Source: Priapulus caudatus (lineage: Eukaryota > Priapulida > Priapulimorpha > Priapulimorphida > Priapulidae). From it: DNA of 22,703 nucleotides. Where the stretch lies: NCBI RefSeq assembly GCF_000485595.1, contig NW_014577279.1, positions 52,152 through 74,854 of the forward strand. The letters run 5' to 3'. Each line of letters begins with the position of its first letter. Within the stretch, counting starts at the first letter, position 1. Of the stretch, positions 9,765 through 19,404 are shown one piece after another. The position numbers were made by a program, and so were the translations under genes. The notes beneath the pieces were generated by a model. That model made no database searches. It saw only the letters and a list, made by a program, of their open reading frames with translations, and had not been told where the DNA came from.

Positions 9765-9858
9765 ACAGAAGTGAAATTCTTGGGACAGATTTATAAAATC
9801 CGAATAACATCAGTACAGCCGTCATGGCAGACTAAATTCTAGCTCTTTTCTCCTTTAT

Positions 9859-9886
9859 CCCGGGTATCGCCGGGTAGCCCAGCTAG
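9859..9886 (+). other. Helitron 3' terminal hairpin and CTAG end
   Basis: The stem CCCGG (9859-9863) pairs with CCGGG (9870-9874) over a 6-base loop. Eight bases later comes CTAG (9883-9886), followed by T at 9887. This is the termination signal and cut site expected for Helitron transposition, and it marks the right border with host DNA. Confidence 0.8.
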
Positions 9887-10097
9887 TTTACCATAAAGTA
9901 CAAGGGGAAGCCATTTGTAGATCAGGTTTCCAGTCTTCGTTTTAAGGGTCCTTTTAAGGATCGTTTTAAGAAAGACCTTTTCATCTGTCATGCGCTTTAT
10001 TTCGCTTCCCATTATCTTGCCTCTATCATCTAATCAGAACTGCATCACTTGAACAACTGCACCGTATTACTGCTCTGTTACACTATCACTTTCACCG
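9887..10097. other. Short unique stretch right of the Helitron
   Basis: Ordinary noncoding sequence. A small local repeat, GGGTCCTTTTAAGGATCGTTTTAAG, is visible as two TTTTAAG words near 9952-9969. No coding signal is seen. Confidence 0.5.
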
Positions 10098-10128
<31 letters not shown>

Positions 10129-10760
10129 CTGTGTATGCGCGCGTGTGTGTTTCTATCTCTCTTCTCTCTCTCTCTTCTCTCCTCTCTCTCTCGTTCAATC
10201 GCTCTCTCTCTTCTCTCTCTCTCTATCTATTTATACTATCTCTCTCTCTCTCTCCTTCTCTCTTTGCTCTCTCTCTTCTCTTCATGCTTTCGTCTTCTCT
10301 CGTATTGATCTATGGTATCTACCGCTACCAATCTATCTATCTATCTAATCTATCTATCTATCTATTCTATCGTATCTATCTATCTTATCTATCTATGCTA
10401 TCTATATATACATATATATATAATTAATATACGTTATATATATATATACTATATATATATATATTATTATGAATACCTATATATATATATATATTATATA
10501 TATATATATAATTATATATACCTATGTGTGTGTGTGGCGTGGTGTGTGTGGTGTGTGTGTGTGTGTGTGTGTGTTGTGTCTGTGTGCGCCGCGCGCGGTG
10601 TGGCATGTGTGTGTGTGTGTGCGCGCGTTTGTGTGTGGTGTTGTGTGTGTGTTGGGGGGGGGGTTTATATATATAGATATATAGTAATCTCCCTTAATTT
10701 CTCTTTCTCGTCTACACACACACACACACACACACTCTCTCTCTCTCTCTCTCTATTTAT
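10098..10760. repeat. Compound microsatellite: CT, TATC, TA, GT, poly-G, TA, AC, CT
   Basis: In order: (CT)n with TTTC breaks at 10098-10262, (TATC)n at 10331-10400, (TA)n at 10400-10520, (GT)n with GCGC breaks at 10524-10653, ten G at 10654-10663, TATATATAGATATATAG at 10667-10684, (AC)n at 10714-10734 and (CT)n to about 10755. The GT and AC runs are complementary and could pair. Frames through the block translate as Ser-Leu, Ile-Tyr or Cys-Val repeats and are not genes. Confidence 0.95.
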
Positions 10761-11063
10761 CTCTATATGTCTCTTTCCCTCTATATTTCGTTTTGCTGTC
10801 CCGCTTCTCTTTCTGTTTCTCGAATACTCTCCCTCCCTACTATATGCATATTATGCTCTTTATTCGCACACACGTCGATAGTAATGCGAAAAGAGACGAA
10901 TCCATATATAGACAGTGTCGTGCAACTGATCGTCATGGTTCCCCCACTCAACCGATACCAAACACACCCCGTAGCTTTACTGCCGCCGAACACTAATGCA
11001 CTCTCGTATCGCGTATCACGTGTGCACTTTCACAGATGCGACCATTTGGGGTTTCCTAGCTGG
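10761..11063. other. Unique noncoding DNA
   Basis: About 300 bases between two microsatellites. No domain, splice-bounded exon or repeat is recognised on either strand. Confidence 0.5.
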
Positions 11064-11225
11064 TGCGCGCGTGTGTTTGTGTGCGTGCGTGCGTGTGCTC
11101 GCTTGCGTGCGTGCGTGCGTACATACGTCCGTACGCGTGTACGTCTGTATGTGTGGCGCGCGCATGTGGTTGTGTGCGCGCGTGGATGTGTGCGCCAGTG
11201 TATGTGCGCGCGTGAGCGGGAGAGG
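11064..11225 (+). repeat. (GCGT)n / (GT)n degenerate microsatellite
   Basis: GCGTGCGTGCGT-type units with GTACG, TATGT and GGATG interruptions. The high level of interruption suggests an old array. Confidence 0.9.
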
Positions 11226-11453
11226 GTTCATAGAAGTACTTATGTTAGCATTCCGCGGTTAACGCATAAAGAAATGTCCGATGGACCAGTCGTGTAGCCT
11301 CCTCGGAACTCTTTCCCACTGCGGGATTGGATCGGACGATCCTATGATTAGTACGTGGTTGCGTGCGTAAATACGATCGGCTTCATTGAAGATGTGAACA
11401 CCTGGCGTGGTGTTGTAGGGTATGGGTATGGTAATATCCCTACAATTACATAC

Positions 11454-11577
11454 CTGGCTATGATACTCTATGGCTTGCCGGAAGTTGCCGAGGAGGTAGT
11501 GTGCGTTGCCAAGGTTACTGCAGGTCTTCCCTACCGCGGCCGTGTCTTCCCGCTGCCTTGCCTCTACCAGCATTAGC
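11454..11577 (-). CDS. Internal exon of a tetratricopeptide-repeat (TPR) protein
   Basis: A 124-base exon read on the minus strand. A TG/T-rich tract ends in CACAG at the acceptor (11578-11579). The exon ends in CAG followed by GTATGT, a near-ideal donor (from 11453 down). Forty-one codons follow one leftover base, so the upstream intron is phase 2 and the downstream intron phase 0. The peptide ends SNLGNAHYLLGNFRQAIEYH-SQ, a clear TPR helix A/helix B with the LG...Y...A spacing; the start (LMLVEARQRED) is the end of the preceding repeat. The Asn-Leu-Gly-Asn style is typical of GPSM2/Pins/LGN-like and TTC28-like proteins, which use TPR arrays as scaffolds to bind partner proteins. I cannot choose among these. 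No other exon of the gene is recognised in the window, so flanking introns must be large or the exon is an isolated copy. It is free of stops and frameshifts. Confidence 0.85.
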
Positions 11578-12291
11578 CTGTGAACGCACACAGACACACA
11601 ACTATAACGTCATCAAGCAATCCTACGTCACGCACTATATGTGCTCTCCCCATTATCCTATACTTGCAGCAACCTGCGAACAAACGCATATACCAATATT
11701 AGAGGTCCACAGATGCCCAAATCTCGACTCATAGTAAATATTATCTCTCTTTCAGTTTGCAGTAAATATTGCCATTTCTCACAAAAACCGATTTAATATA
11801 ATTACTAAAGTAAACCGAAAACCAAAAAGCTTCATAATCCGTATCAAAATCATGGCAAAACAAAATTCACAGCAAAAAGATTCTGGCAAAAATCACGCGT
11901 GGCTGTAACGAAATAGTCGTGTTTACGCTAACTTTCAAATATACGGCCATTTTACGTAATACGCTACACCTCTACAGCGCCCTTACGTCATGTAGCATTC
12001 ATAGCCTTCAGCCGGCCCCTAAATAACCCCCTTGTATGATTGTTTCTGTTGCGATTGCGGTCGCACGAACAGGACACAGTAGTACACAATAGTATATCAC
12101 AATATTACACTTGTATATTATTATCTCTGCATGATGGTTATACTAATTCCAATAAATCGGCATATAAAGAATTACTGTTTAAACATCGCGCGTTGTATGT
12201 CATGGCGCTACTGATGATATTTGTTGCATGCAAACCGTGGATTATTGTCCCCCACGCGGGGAGGCAAAAGTCGGAAGGCAGGTTCTACCGT
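11578..12291. other. Probable intron or intergenic unique DNA
   Basis: Upstream of the TPR exon on the minus strand. Contains ATGTCATGGCGCTAC at 12197-12211, related to the recurring GGCGC motif, and a 6-base GCTACA/TGTAGC inverted pair at about 11963-11996. The frame at 12040-12297 shows no domain. Nothing else is supported. Confidence 0.5.
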
Positions 12292-12382
12292 CACTGACAC
12301 ATGTATGACGACGCACTGTGGGGCCAATCACGGGAACAACTGACATATATCGGACGCGTGATATGATCGACACGTGTCAGTG
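12292..12382. repeat. 13-base inverted repeat with one mismatch
   Basis: CACTGACACATGT at 12292-12304 pairs with ACACGTGTCAGTG at 12370-12382, with one mismatch, over a 65-base spacer. It could be the ends of a very small foldback element. No target duplication is evident. Confidence 0.5.
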
Positions 12383-12816
12383 TTCGCTTGCCAGTAGTAA
12401 CAGATGCTAGTAAACCTAAGTCTATGTATACACGTCGTGGTTATAAATTTAGTCTAATATATCTAGCTTAACTTATCTGAACAAATAGCTGTTCGTCATT
12501 TCATTGGAAAATGTCCAGTAATTCACTTTCACAAGCGGCAAGTTTACCAAGCCTCTTATGGTAGCATACCTAGCCTACATTTGTAAATCACAACAACGTA
12601 CATCCTTCCCCTCACGGTAACATACCCACCACATAACTCCATGCACCTCCCCCCCGAATTAGAAGACACTAAGTAGCAGCCCTTTGTACGTGTAGTCAGG
12701 TAGCTAAACAAAAAAATTGGGACATTCCGGATAAAAGCACCAAATTTTTTCAACGTACTATCCATTGCCCTAGGTTTCAATTTTTGATAGGAGCCACTTT
12801 ACCAAGATAGAGTAAG
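12383..12816. other. Unique noncoding DNA
   Basis: The minus-strand frame at 12556-12780 has no recognisable domain. It ends next to a hairpin and may belong to an unidentified repeat that runs through 12540-13100. No host gene is supported. Confidence 0.45.
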
Positions 12817-12845
12817 GCGGCTATCTTAGATTCCTAGATAGCCGC
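12817..12845. other. 10-base perfect stem hairpin
   Basis: GCGGCTATCT pairs exactly with AGATAGCCGC over a 9-base loop. It sits in AT-richer sequence without a following T run, so it is not a terminator. It may be a dyad in a repeat element. Confidence 0.75.
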
Positions 12846-13315
12846 TATGTAAAAGCCTATAACTGCCAATATCCCAGCTTCTAGGCCACTTAGAAGGGCA
12901 AACTTTGTGTCTAAACATGCATTTTCTGGGGTGAGAAATGCGATTATACCATCTAGAATATAAATAGATGAATATTTGCATCAATATTGGTGAAATCTTG
13001 TCAAGAAATGAAATGTAAATATTAATTATCGCAAAAACTAGAGATGGCCTCAAACTCAGGGTGAGGACAAAATATATGTGGTCATGTTGGGTGGTTCATA
13101 TTGAGATGGCAATGTGGAACACATAATTATAGAGACTTATTGGAGGCTTCTTGCTGGACAACTGCACTAAGTGGTCATTCTCAAGGTTACATTCCCTCAC
13201 ACGCGTGCGGAAACCGTCACTATACGGTGTATCAGAAATATAGAATCTTGCAATCAACGTGACACAGAACTGGAGAATCAGCAATAGTGTCTATAGACGC
13301 TTGTAATACGCTTGT
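12846..13315. other. Unique noncoding DNA
   Basis: Minus-strand frames at 12826-13053 and 13096-13284 are open but show no domain, no splice-bounded exon and no biased composition. Nothing is supported. Confidence 0.45.
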
Positions 13316-13389
13316 CTTTCTCTCCCTCTTTCACTCTCTCGCGCGATCCTTTTCTCCCTCTTCCCCTCTTCTCGGTCGCTTTCTCTATA

Positions 13390-13487
<98 letters not shown>

Positions 13488-13510
13488 CTTTCTCTCTCCC
13501 TCTCGCTTCT

Positions 13511-13547
<37 letters not shown>

Positions 13548-13635
13548 ATTTTCTCTTCGCTAAATGACTAATATATAATACTTCATGTATATACTATATT
13601 TATATATATCCGCTCGCTCTCTCATCTCTTTCTTC
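13316..13635 (+). repeat. (CT)n microsatellite
   Basis: Nearly pure CT from about 13385 to 13545 with TCC, ATC and TTTC interruptions, preceded and followed by looser pyrimidine-rich DNA. Ser/Leu-repeat frames are composition artefacts. Confidence 0.97.
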
Positions 13636-13870
13636 TACATCACTCTCTTTCTCTCTCTTTGCTATTCTATAATCTTGCACTATTTTTATAGCATTCCCCT
13701 TTTCGCCTCCAAGATTGCGCCCCTATATGTTATTTTGGTTTAGTAATCCCCATATTTTCGAGTACGCTGGATTTGCTCATAATGCGTTTGCTGGCCATGT
13801 TCCGAGTCCATTAGTGTGTGGTGCGAACCATGGGTTAGTTGGGTTTTTTTACACTACAAAATGTATGCTA
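13636..13870. other. Short unique stretch between the CT tract and the minisatellite
   Basis: No repeat or domain is recognised. A 68-residue plus-strand frame (13715-13921) runs into the minisatellite and is not credible as a gene. Confidence 0.5.
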
Positions 13871-16800
13871 TACCTCCGTGCCCTTAATCTCGCCTGCTTA
13901 CTGTCTTACACTTACAGTTAGCTAACTCCTCCCTCTGCCTGCTTACTTGTCCATTACACTATCAGTTATTTTTCATTACCTCATCCCTGCTGCCTGCCTA
14001 CTGTCTTCCTACACTCACAAGCTATGCAACCTTTCCATCCCCTCTTGCGCTAGGCTTACTGCTTCTTAACACTTACTCCCAGTTTAGCAACCTTCCTCTC
14101 CCTCTGCCTGTCTAACTGTCCTTATCACTATCTTAGCTATGCATCTCTCCTCTCCCTTCTTGCCTTGCTTACTGGTCTGTCACTATGCTAACTACTCAGT
14201 AGCAACTCCTCCCCCTTCTTGTGCCTGCTACTGTCTTACATCTACTAGTAGCACCTCTCCTCTGTCGTCGCTAACTTTTGTCTTAGCACTCCAGTAGGCA
14301 ACCTTCCTTCCCTCTGGCTGGCTACTGTCCTACACTACAGTTAGTAACCTTCCTCCCTCTGTCTGCTTATCTGTCTTACATACAGTAGCAACCTCGATCC
14401 TCTGCGTGCCTGCCTATCTGTCCTTACACTACTAGTAGTAACCTCCTCCCTTGACCTGCTACTGTCTTACACTACAGTAGTCAACCTCCTCCTTCTAATT
14501 CCTTGTCTATCTTTTCCTTATCACTATAGTAGGCTTAACTGTCCTCTACCTTGTCTTTACTGTCCTACATACTGTAGTAACCTTCTCCCTCTTCTTCTTA
14601 TCTTGTCTTTACACTACTTAGTATGCAACCTCCTCCTTCTGTCTGCTACTCTATCTGTGTAACCTCCTCCCTCTTGTCTTGCTATCTTTGCCTACTACTA
14701 CAGTTATTGTCAATCCTCCTCTCTTCTGCCTTGCTACTTGTTTCTTACACTACAGCTATGGCATACTCCCTCCTCTGCTTGTTTACTGTCTTACACTACA
14801 GTAGTGCCAAAACCCTCCTTTCCCTCTGCTTGCTATCTGTCTTACACTACTAGTAGCAATTCCTTCCTCCCTCTGTCTGCTACTGTCCTACACTACAGAT
14901 AGCATACCTCCTCATCTGTGCCTGCTACTGCTCTTACACTTTGACAGTAGCAACCTCCTCGCCTTCTGCCTTGCCTACTGATCTTAAATTCACTTACATA
15001 GCCCAACCTTCCTATCCCTCTGTACTGGCTACTGTCCCTTACACTACATGTATAAACCTCCTCCCCTCTGCCTTGACTTACTGTTCTTACACTACTTAGT
15101 AGCAACCTCCTCTCCCTCTTGTCCTGCTACTGTTCCTATCACTACAGTTAGGCAACCTCTTCCCTTCTGCGTGCTACTTGTCCTACATCTAACAGTAGCC
15201 AATCCTCCTCCCTCTGCCTCTGCTTACGTGTTCCCTATGCACATACCAAGTAGTATACTCTCCTCTCCTTTAGCTGCTACCTTGTTGACTGTGACTCTCT
15301 ACTCTAACACTTTCTCCCCAAGTAGCATCACCCTTAACCATACACACGCGTCCTCCCATGTCTTGCTACTGTCTGTACCATATTCTAGTAGCAACCTTCT
15401 CCCTCCTGGTCTGCTACTGTCTTTACACGTACCAGTAGCAACCTTCCTCTCTCTGCCTGCTTACTGTCTTACACTACAGTAGCAACCTCCTCCCTCTACC
15501 TGCCTTTTACTGTGCTTACACTATCAGTAGCAAACCCTCCTCCCTCTGCCTTTGCTACTGTCTTTACACTCAGTAGCATACCTCCGCTCTCCCTCCCTCT
15601 TCTGCTACGTGTCATACAGCTACCTGAGGTTAGCATTATCCTCCTCCCTCTGTCTTCTGCCCTTACTGTCGTTTGTTAGCAACCTCCTTCTCCCTCCTGC
15701 CTTGCTCTGTCCTTACACTACAGTAGCAACCTCCTCCCTCTTCTTTGCATACTTCGGCGGCGGTTCTATATCACTACTAATGGTTAGACACTCCCTCCCC
15801 GTCTGCCTTAGCATACTGTCTTACACTCAGTTAGCAAAAACCTCCTCCCTCTCTTTACTGTTTGTTTTATTCTTAGCCACCTCCATCCCTTCTACCTGCT
15901 ACTGTCGTAACTACTCAGTAGCAACCACCTCCCTCTTGCTTGCTACTGTCTTACACTACAGTAGTTTTACCTCCTCCCTCCCTGTCCTTGCCTACTGCTT
16001 TATCAACTATCTCAGTTAAGCATTGCCTCCTCCCTTCTGCCTGTCCCTACTGTTCTCTCCCCACATTACAGTGTAGCAACCTCTCCTTCCCTCTATTTTC
16101 TACTGTCGTCCCTACATAGCGCAGTAGCAACCTCACTTCCCTCTCTAGACCTGCTTTCCTATACACAATACAGTTTAGAAACCTCTCGCCGTCTGTGTCT
16201 GCTACTGTCCTACAACAGGTTAGCACCTCCTCCCTCTGCCTGCTTGTCTTTTATCACTACGTAGTAGCACCTCGCCCTCTGTCCCTGCTACGTGTCCTAC
16301 ACTTACAGTAGTATCCTCCTCCCTTTTGCTCTGCTACTTGTTCCTACTACTACAGTTTAGCAACCTCCTCCCTCTGCCTGCTACTGTTCTTACACTACAG
16401 TTAGCAACCTCTCCTCCTCTGCCTGCCTACTTCTTTTACACTTACAGTATAGCATACTTCATCCGCCCTCTGCCTGCCTACTGTGTCCTACTACTACAGT
16501 TTACGTAACCTTCCTTCCCTTTTAGCCTTGCTACTTGTCCTACATCTTTTTAGTATGCCAACCTTGCCTCTTTTCTAGCCTGCCTCCACCTTGTCATCCC
16601 TTACACTTAAACGAGTAGCAACCTATCCTCCCTCATATCTAGCTTACTTGTTCGTACACTACTTAGTAGAACTCCTCACTCGTCTGTCCTGCTACGTGTC
16701 TTTACACACATGGTAGAAACCTCTCTCTCTGTTCCTCGCTACTTTGTCTTACACGCTTACTTAGTAGCGCAACCGTCCTCCCCTCTGCCTGCCTACTGTT

Positions 16801-19404
16801 CTTAACACTACAGTAGTCCAACTCCGCCCTCTGCCTGCTACTGCTTCGCTTACACTACTTTTAATAGCTTTAAACCTGCCTTTCCCCCCCCCCTCTTTTC
16901 CTCCCCCCTTTTTTGGCCCTTTGCTACTGCTCCTACACTACAGTTTAGCAACCTCTCTCCTCTCTGCCTTGCTATCTTGTCTTTACTATCTACAGTAGCA
17001 TACCTCCGCGCTCTCATCTGTCTGCCTTACTGCTCCTACATTACCAGTATTTTACCTCTCCTCCCTCTTGTCCTTGCTACTCTGTGTCTTACATCTACAG
17101 TAGCAATCCTTCCTCCCCTCTTGCCTGCTCTACTGTCTTACTACTTACAGTATGCAACCGTCCGCTCTCTCTGCTAGCTACTTGGTCCTACACTTACTAG
17201 TTAGCACCCACCACCGTCCTCTGCTTGGCTCTCCATCTGTCCAATACACTACAGTAGTAACTCTTTCCTCCCTCTGCCTGCTACTGTCTTACACTTACTC
17301 AGTAGCAACCTCTCCTCCCTCTGTCCTGCTACTCTGTCCTATTACAGTAGCAACCTCCTCCTCTGTCTGCTACTGTCGACACTTATCAGTAGCCAACCTC
17401 TTTCCCTTGCCTGCCTACTGTCTTACACTACAGTTAGCAAACCTCTCCTCTGTCTGTATTCCTGTACACTACAGTTGAAGCAACCTCCTCCTGCCTGCTC
17501 TGTCTTTACGATCTACAGTAGCATTACCTCCGCCTCTGCCTGTCCTACTCCTACACTCTACTAGTTATTAACTTCGCTCCCTTCTCGCTGCCTACTGTCC
17601 TTACACTACTAAGTAGCCAGAACCTCCTCTCTGTCTGCCTATCCTGTTTTACACTACCCAGTCAGCCCAACCTTGCCTCCCTCTGGCCTGCTTTACGTCC
17701 TTACACTTTACAGGTAGATAACCTCTGCCCTCTGCGCTACTGTCCTATCACGTACGAGATAGTTACCTCCCTTTCTGCCTGCTACTGTCTCTTAACTATA
17801 ATCAAGTTTAGCAACCTTCCCTCCCTCTGCTTGCATACTGTCTTACACTACGAGTAAGCAACTCTCTCCTCTGCCTGCCCTACTGTCTCTTACATCTTAC
17901 AGAGCGAACCTCCTCCTTCTGTGTCTGCTACTGCTCCTATCTACTACGAGTAGCCAACCTCCTCCCTCTGCCTGCTACTGCTCTTACTTACCTAACTTAG
18001 TAGCAACCTACCGCCTCTGCATTCCTTACTGTCCTTACACCTACAGTATTAACCTCCTCCCTCTGCTTGCTTACTGTTTCTTTACACTTACTTAGCAAAC
18101 CTCCTCTCGCTCTGCCTGTACTGTCTTACACTACTTTAGCAACTCCCTCCCTTCTTGCTGTTTCCCTTGCTTTATGTCCTACTACAGTAGTAACCTTCCT
18201 CCCTGTTGCTACTGCTTCCTATCACTACAGTTTAGTAACCTCCTCCTCTGCGCTGCCTACTTTTTACTCAGTCAGCAACCTCCTTCCCTCTGTTGCCTAC
18301 TGTCGTTACAACTTACAGTAGCAACCTCCTCCCTCTACTTTACTTGTTCTTACTCGACTATCTCTCATGTAGCAACCTCCTCCCTCTGTCTGCTAGCTTG
18401 TCCTACACTACAGTAGTAACCTCGCCTCTGTGTCCTACACTACAGTAGGCAACCTCCTCCCTCTGCTCGCTTCTTTATCCTATACTTGTAGCTCAATCTT
18501 CTCTGCCCTGCTTACTGTTTACATACTAGTCTACCTCCTTCCCCTGCCTGCTACTGTCCACACTACAGCTAGCAACTCCCTTCCCCTTCTGCCTGCTTCA
18601 CTGTCTCTACACTACAGTTAGGCAACCGTGTTCCCTCCCTTTCTGCCTGCTACTTCTTTACACTATTTAGTTAGCAACCTTCCTCTCCTGCGCCTGCTAT
18701 TTGCCTTTTCACACATCAGCAAACCTCCTTCCCTCTCTGCCTCTGTAACTTACTCTACAGTAGTAAACCTCCTCTCCCTGCCTGCTAACGTGGTCCTACC
18801 ACTTTACTGGAGGTAGTTACCTCCTTCCCTTCCTTGCCTTGCTACTGTCGCTACCGTACGAGTAGCAACCTCTCCTCTGTCTGCTACTGTCTTACACTAC
18901 TGTTACCGTAAAGTACAACTCCGCCCTCTGTCCTGGCTTACTGTCCTCTACACTTACTAGTCAGCTAACCTCGCCGCTTCGTCCTGCTACTTGTGCCGTA
19001 CATCTTTAACCAATGTACAATACCTCCTCCCTCTTGCTCTGAGCCCTACTGGTCTTACACTACAAACGCTTTAGCCAATCCCTCTCCCTCTACTCTGGCT
19101 ACTGTTTCGTACGACTGCCAGTAGTAACCTTCCTCCCTTCTCCTGCTACTGCTCCTACACCTTACAGTTAGTAACCTCCTCCCTTCTACTCTGCTACTGT
19201 GCCTCACTGAGCAGTTAGCAACCTCCTCCCTTCTACCTGCTGACTGTCTACACTACAGTTAGCAAACGTGTTCTCTCCTGCGCGGTTTTCCTGCTACTGT
19301 CCTACACTACAGTAGCAACCTCCTCCCTCTACCTGCTACTGTGCTACACTACATGCAGTAGCAACTTTCTCTCTCTGCCTGCCTCTGTCATGCCCTACAG
19401 GCAA
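13871..19404. repeat. 42-base minisatellite array (~5.5 kb, about 125 copies) with a dyad in each unit
   Basis: The consensus unit is ACAGTAGC, then AACCTCCTCCCTCTGCCT, then GCTACTGT, then CTTACACT (8+18+8+8 = 42). A clean 42-base step can be measured at 19302-19343. GCTACTGT and ACAGTAGC are exact reverse complements around CTTACACT, so each unit can form an 8-base stem with an 8-base loop on either strand. The pyrimidine spacer makes the reverse strand G-rich (GGGAGGAGG). Recurring substitutions (GTCTT/GTCCT, AGTAGC/AGTAGT, GCCTGC/GTCTGC) look like true unit variants. Most units also carry one or more apparently random extra bases, giving an average period nearer 44. Frames are broken and Ser/Leu/Pro-rich, so the array is not coding. 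Copy number is estimated from length. Confidence 0.95.

Larger units (their letters stand above)
8690..9886 (+). mobile_element. Decayed Helitron (3' end clear, 5' end tentative)
   Basis: A rolling-circle Helitron remnant. The right side is well supported. A Pif1-like helicase C-terminus (9179-9764) is followed 122 bases later by a hairpin (CCCGG-GTATCG-CCGGG, 9859-9874) and then CTAG at 9883-9886 next to a T. That matches the known Helitron 3' structure: a hairpin about 10-12 bases before CTRR, with insertion between A and T. The left end is a guess. At 8689 an A precedes TCTCTCTGTCTGTCTG, fitting the A|TC rule but lying in a microsatellite-like run. If this is right, the copy is 1197 bases, with the Rep domain and most of the helicase deleted. 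A purine/T-rich stretch (8810-8960) and 73-base repeats fill the 5' half. Confidence 0.65.

Noticed and set aside
11259-11453. Extension of the TPR frame past the donor site
   Set aside because: The residues after 11454 lose all TPR pattern exactly at a GTATGT donor, so this is intron read-through.
11735-11775. Plus-strand exon starting after TCTCTCTTTCAG
   Set aside because: The acceptor-like word is followed by a frame with early stops, and no donor or homology is seen.
13871-19404. CRISPR-like array (repeats with a dyad at regular spacing)
   Set aside because: The segments between the dyads are the same sequence in every unit, not unique spacers. There are no cas genes and the setting is a eukaryotic genome.
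13871-19404. Self-cleaving ribozyme satellite (hammerhead-type)
   Set aside because: The unit lacks the CUGAUGA and GAA core words; only a simple stem is present.
13871-19404. Ser/Leu/Pro-rich proteins read through the array
   Set aside because: Frames break every few units by single-base indels, and the composition follows directly from the pyrimidine-rich repeat.
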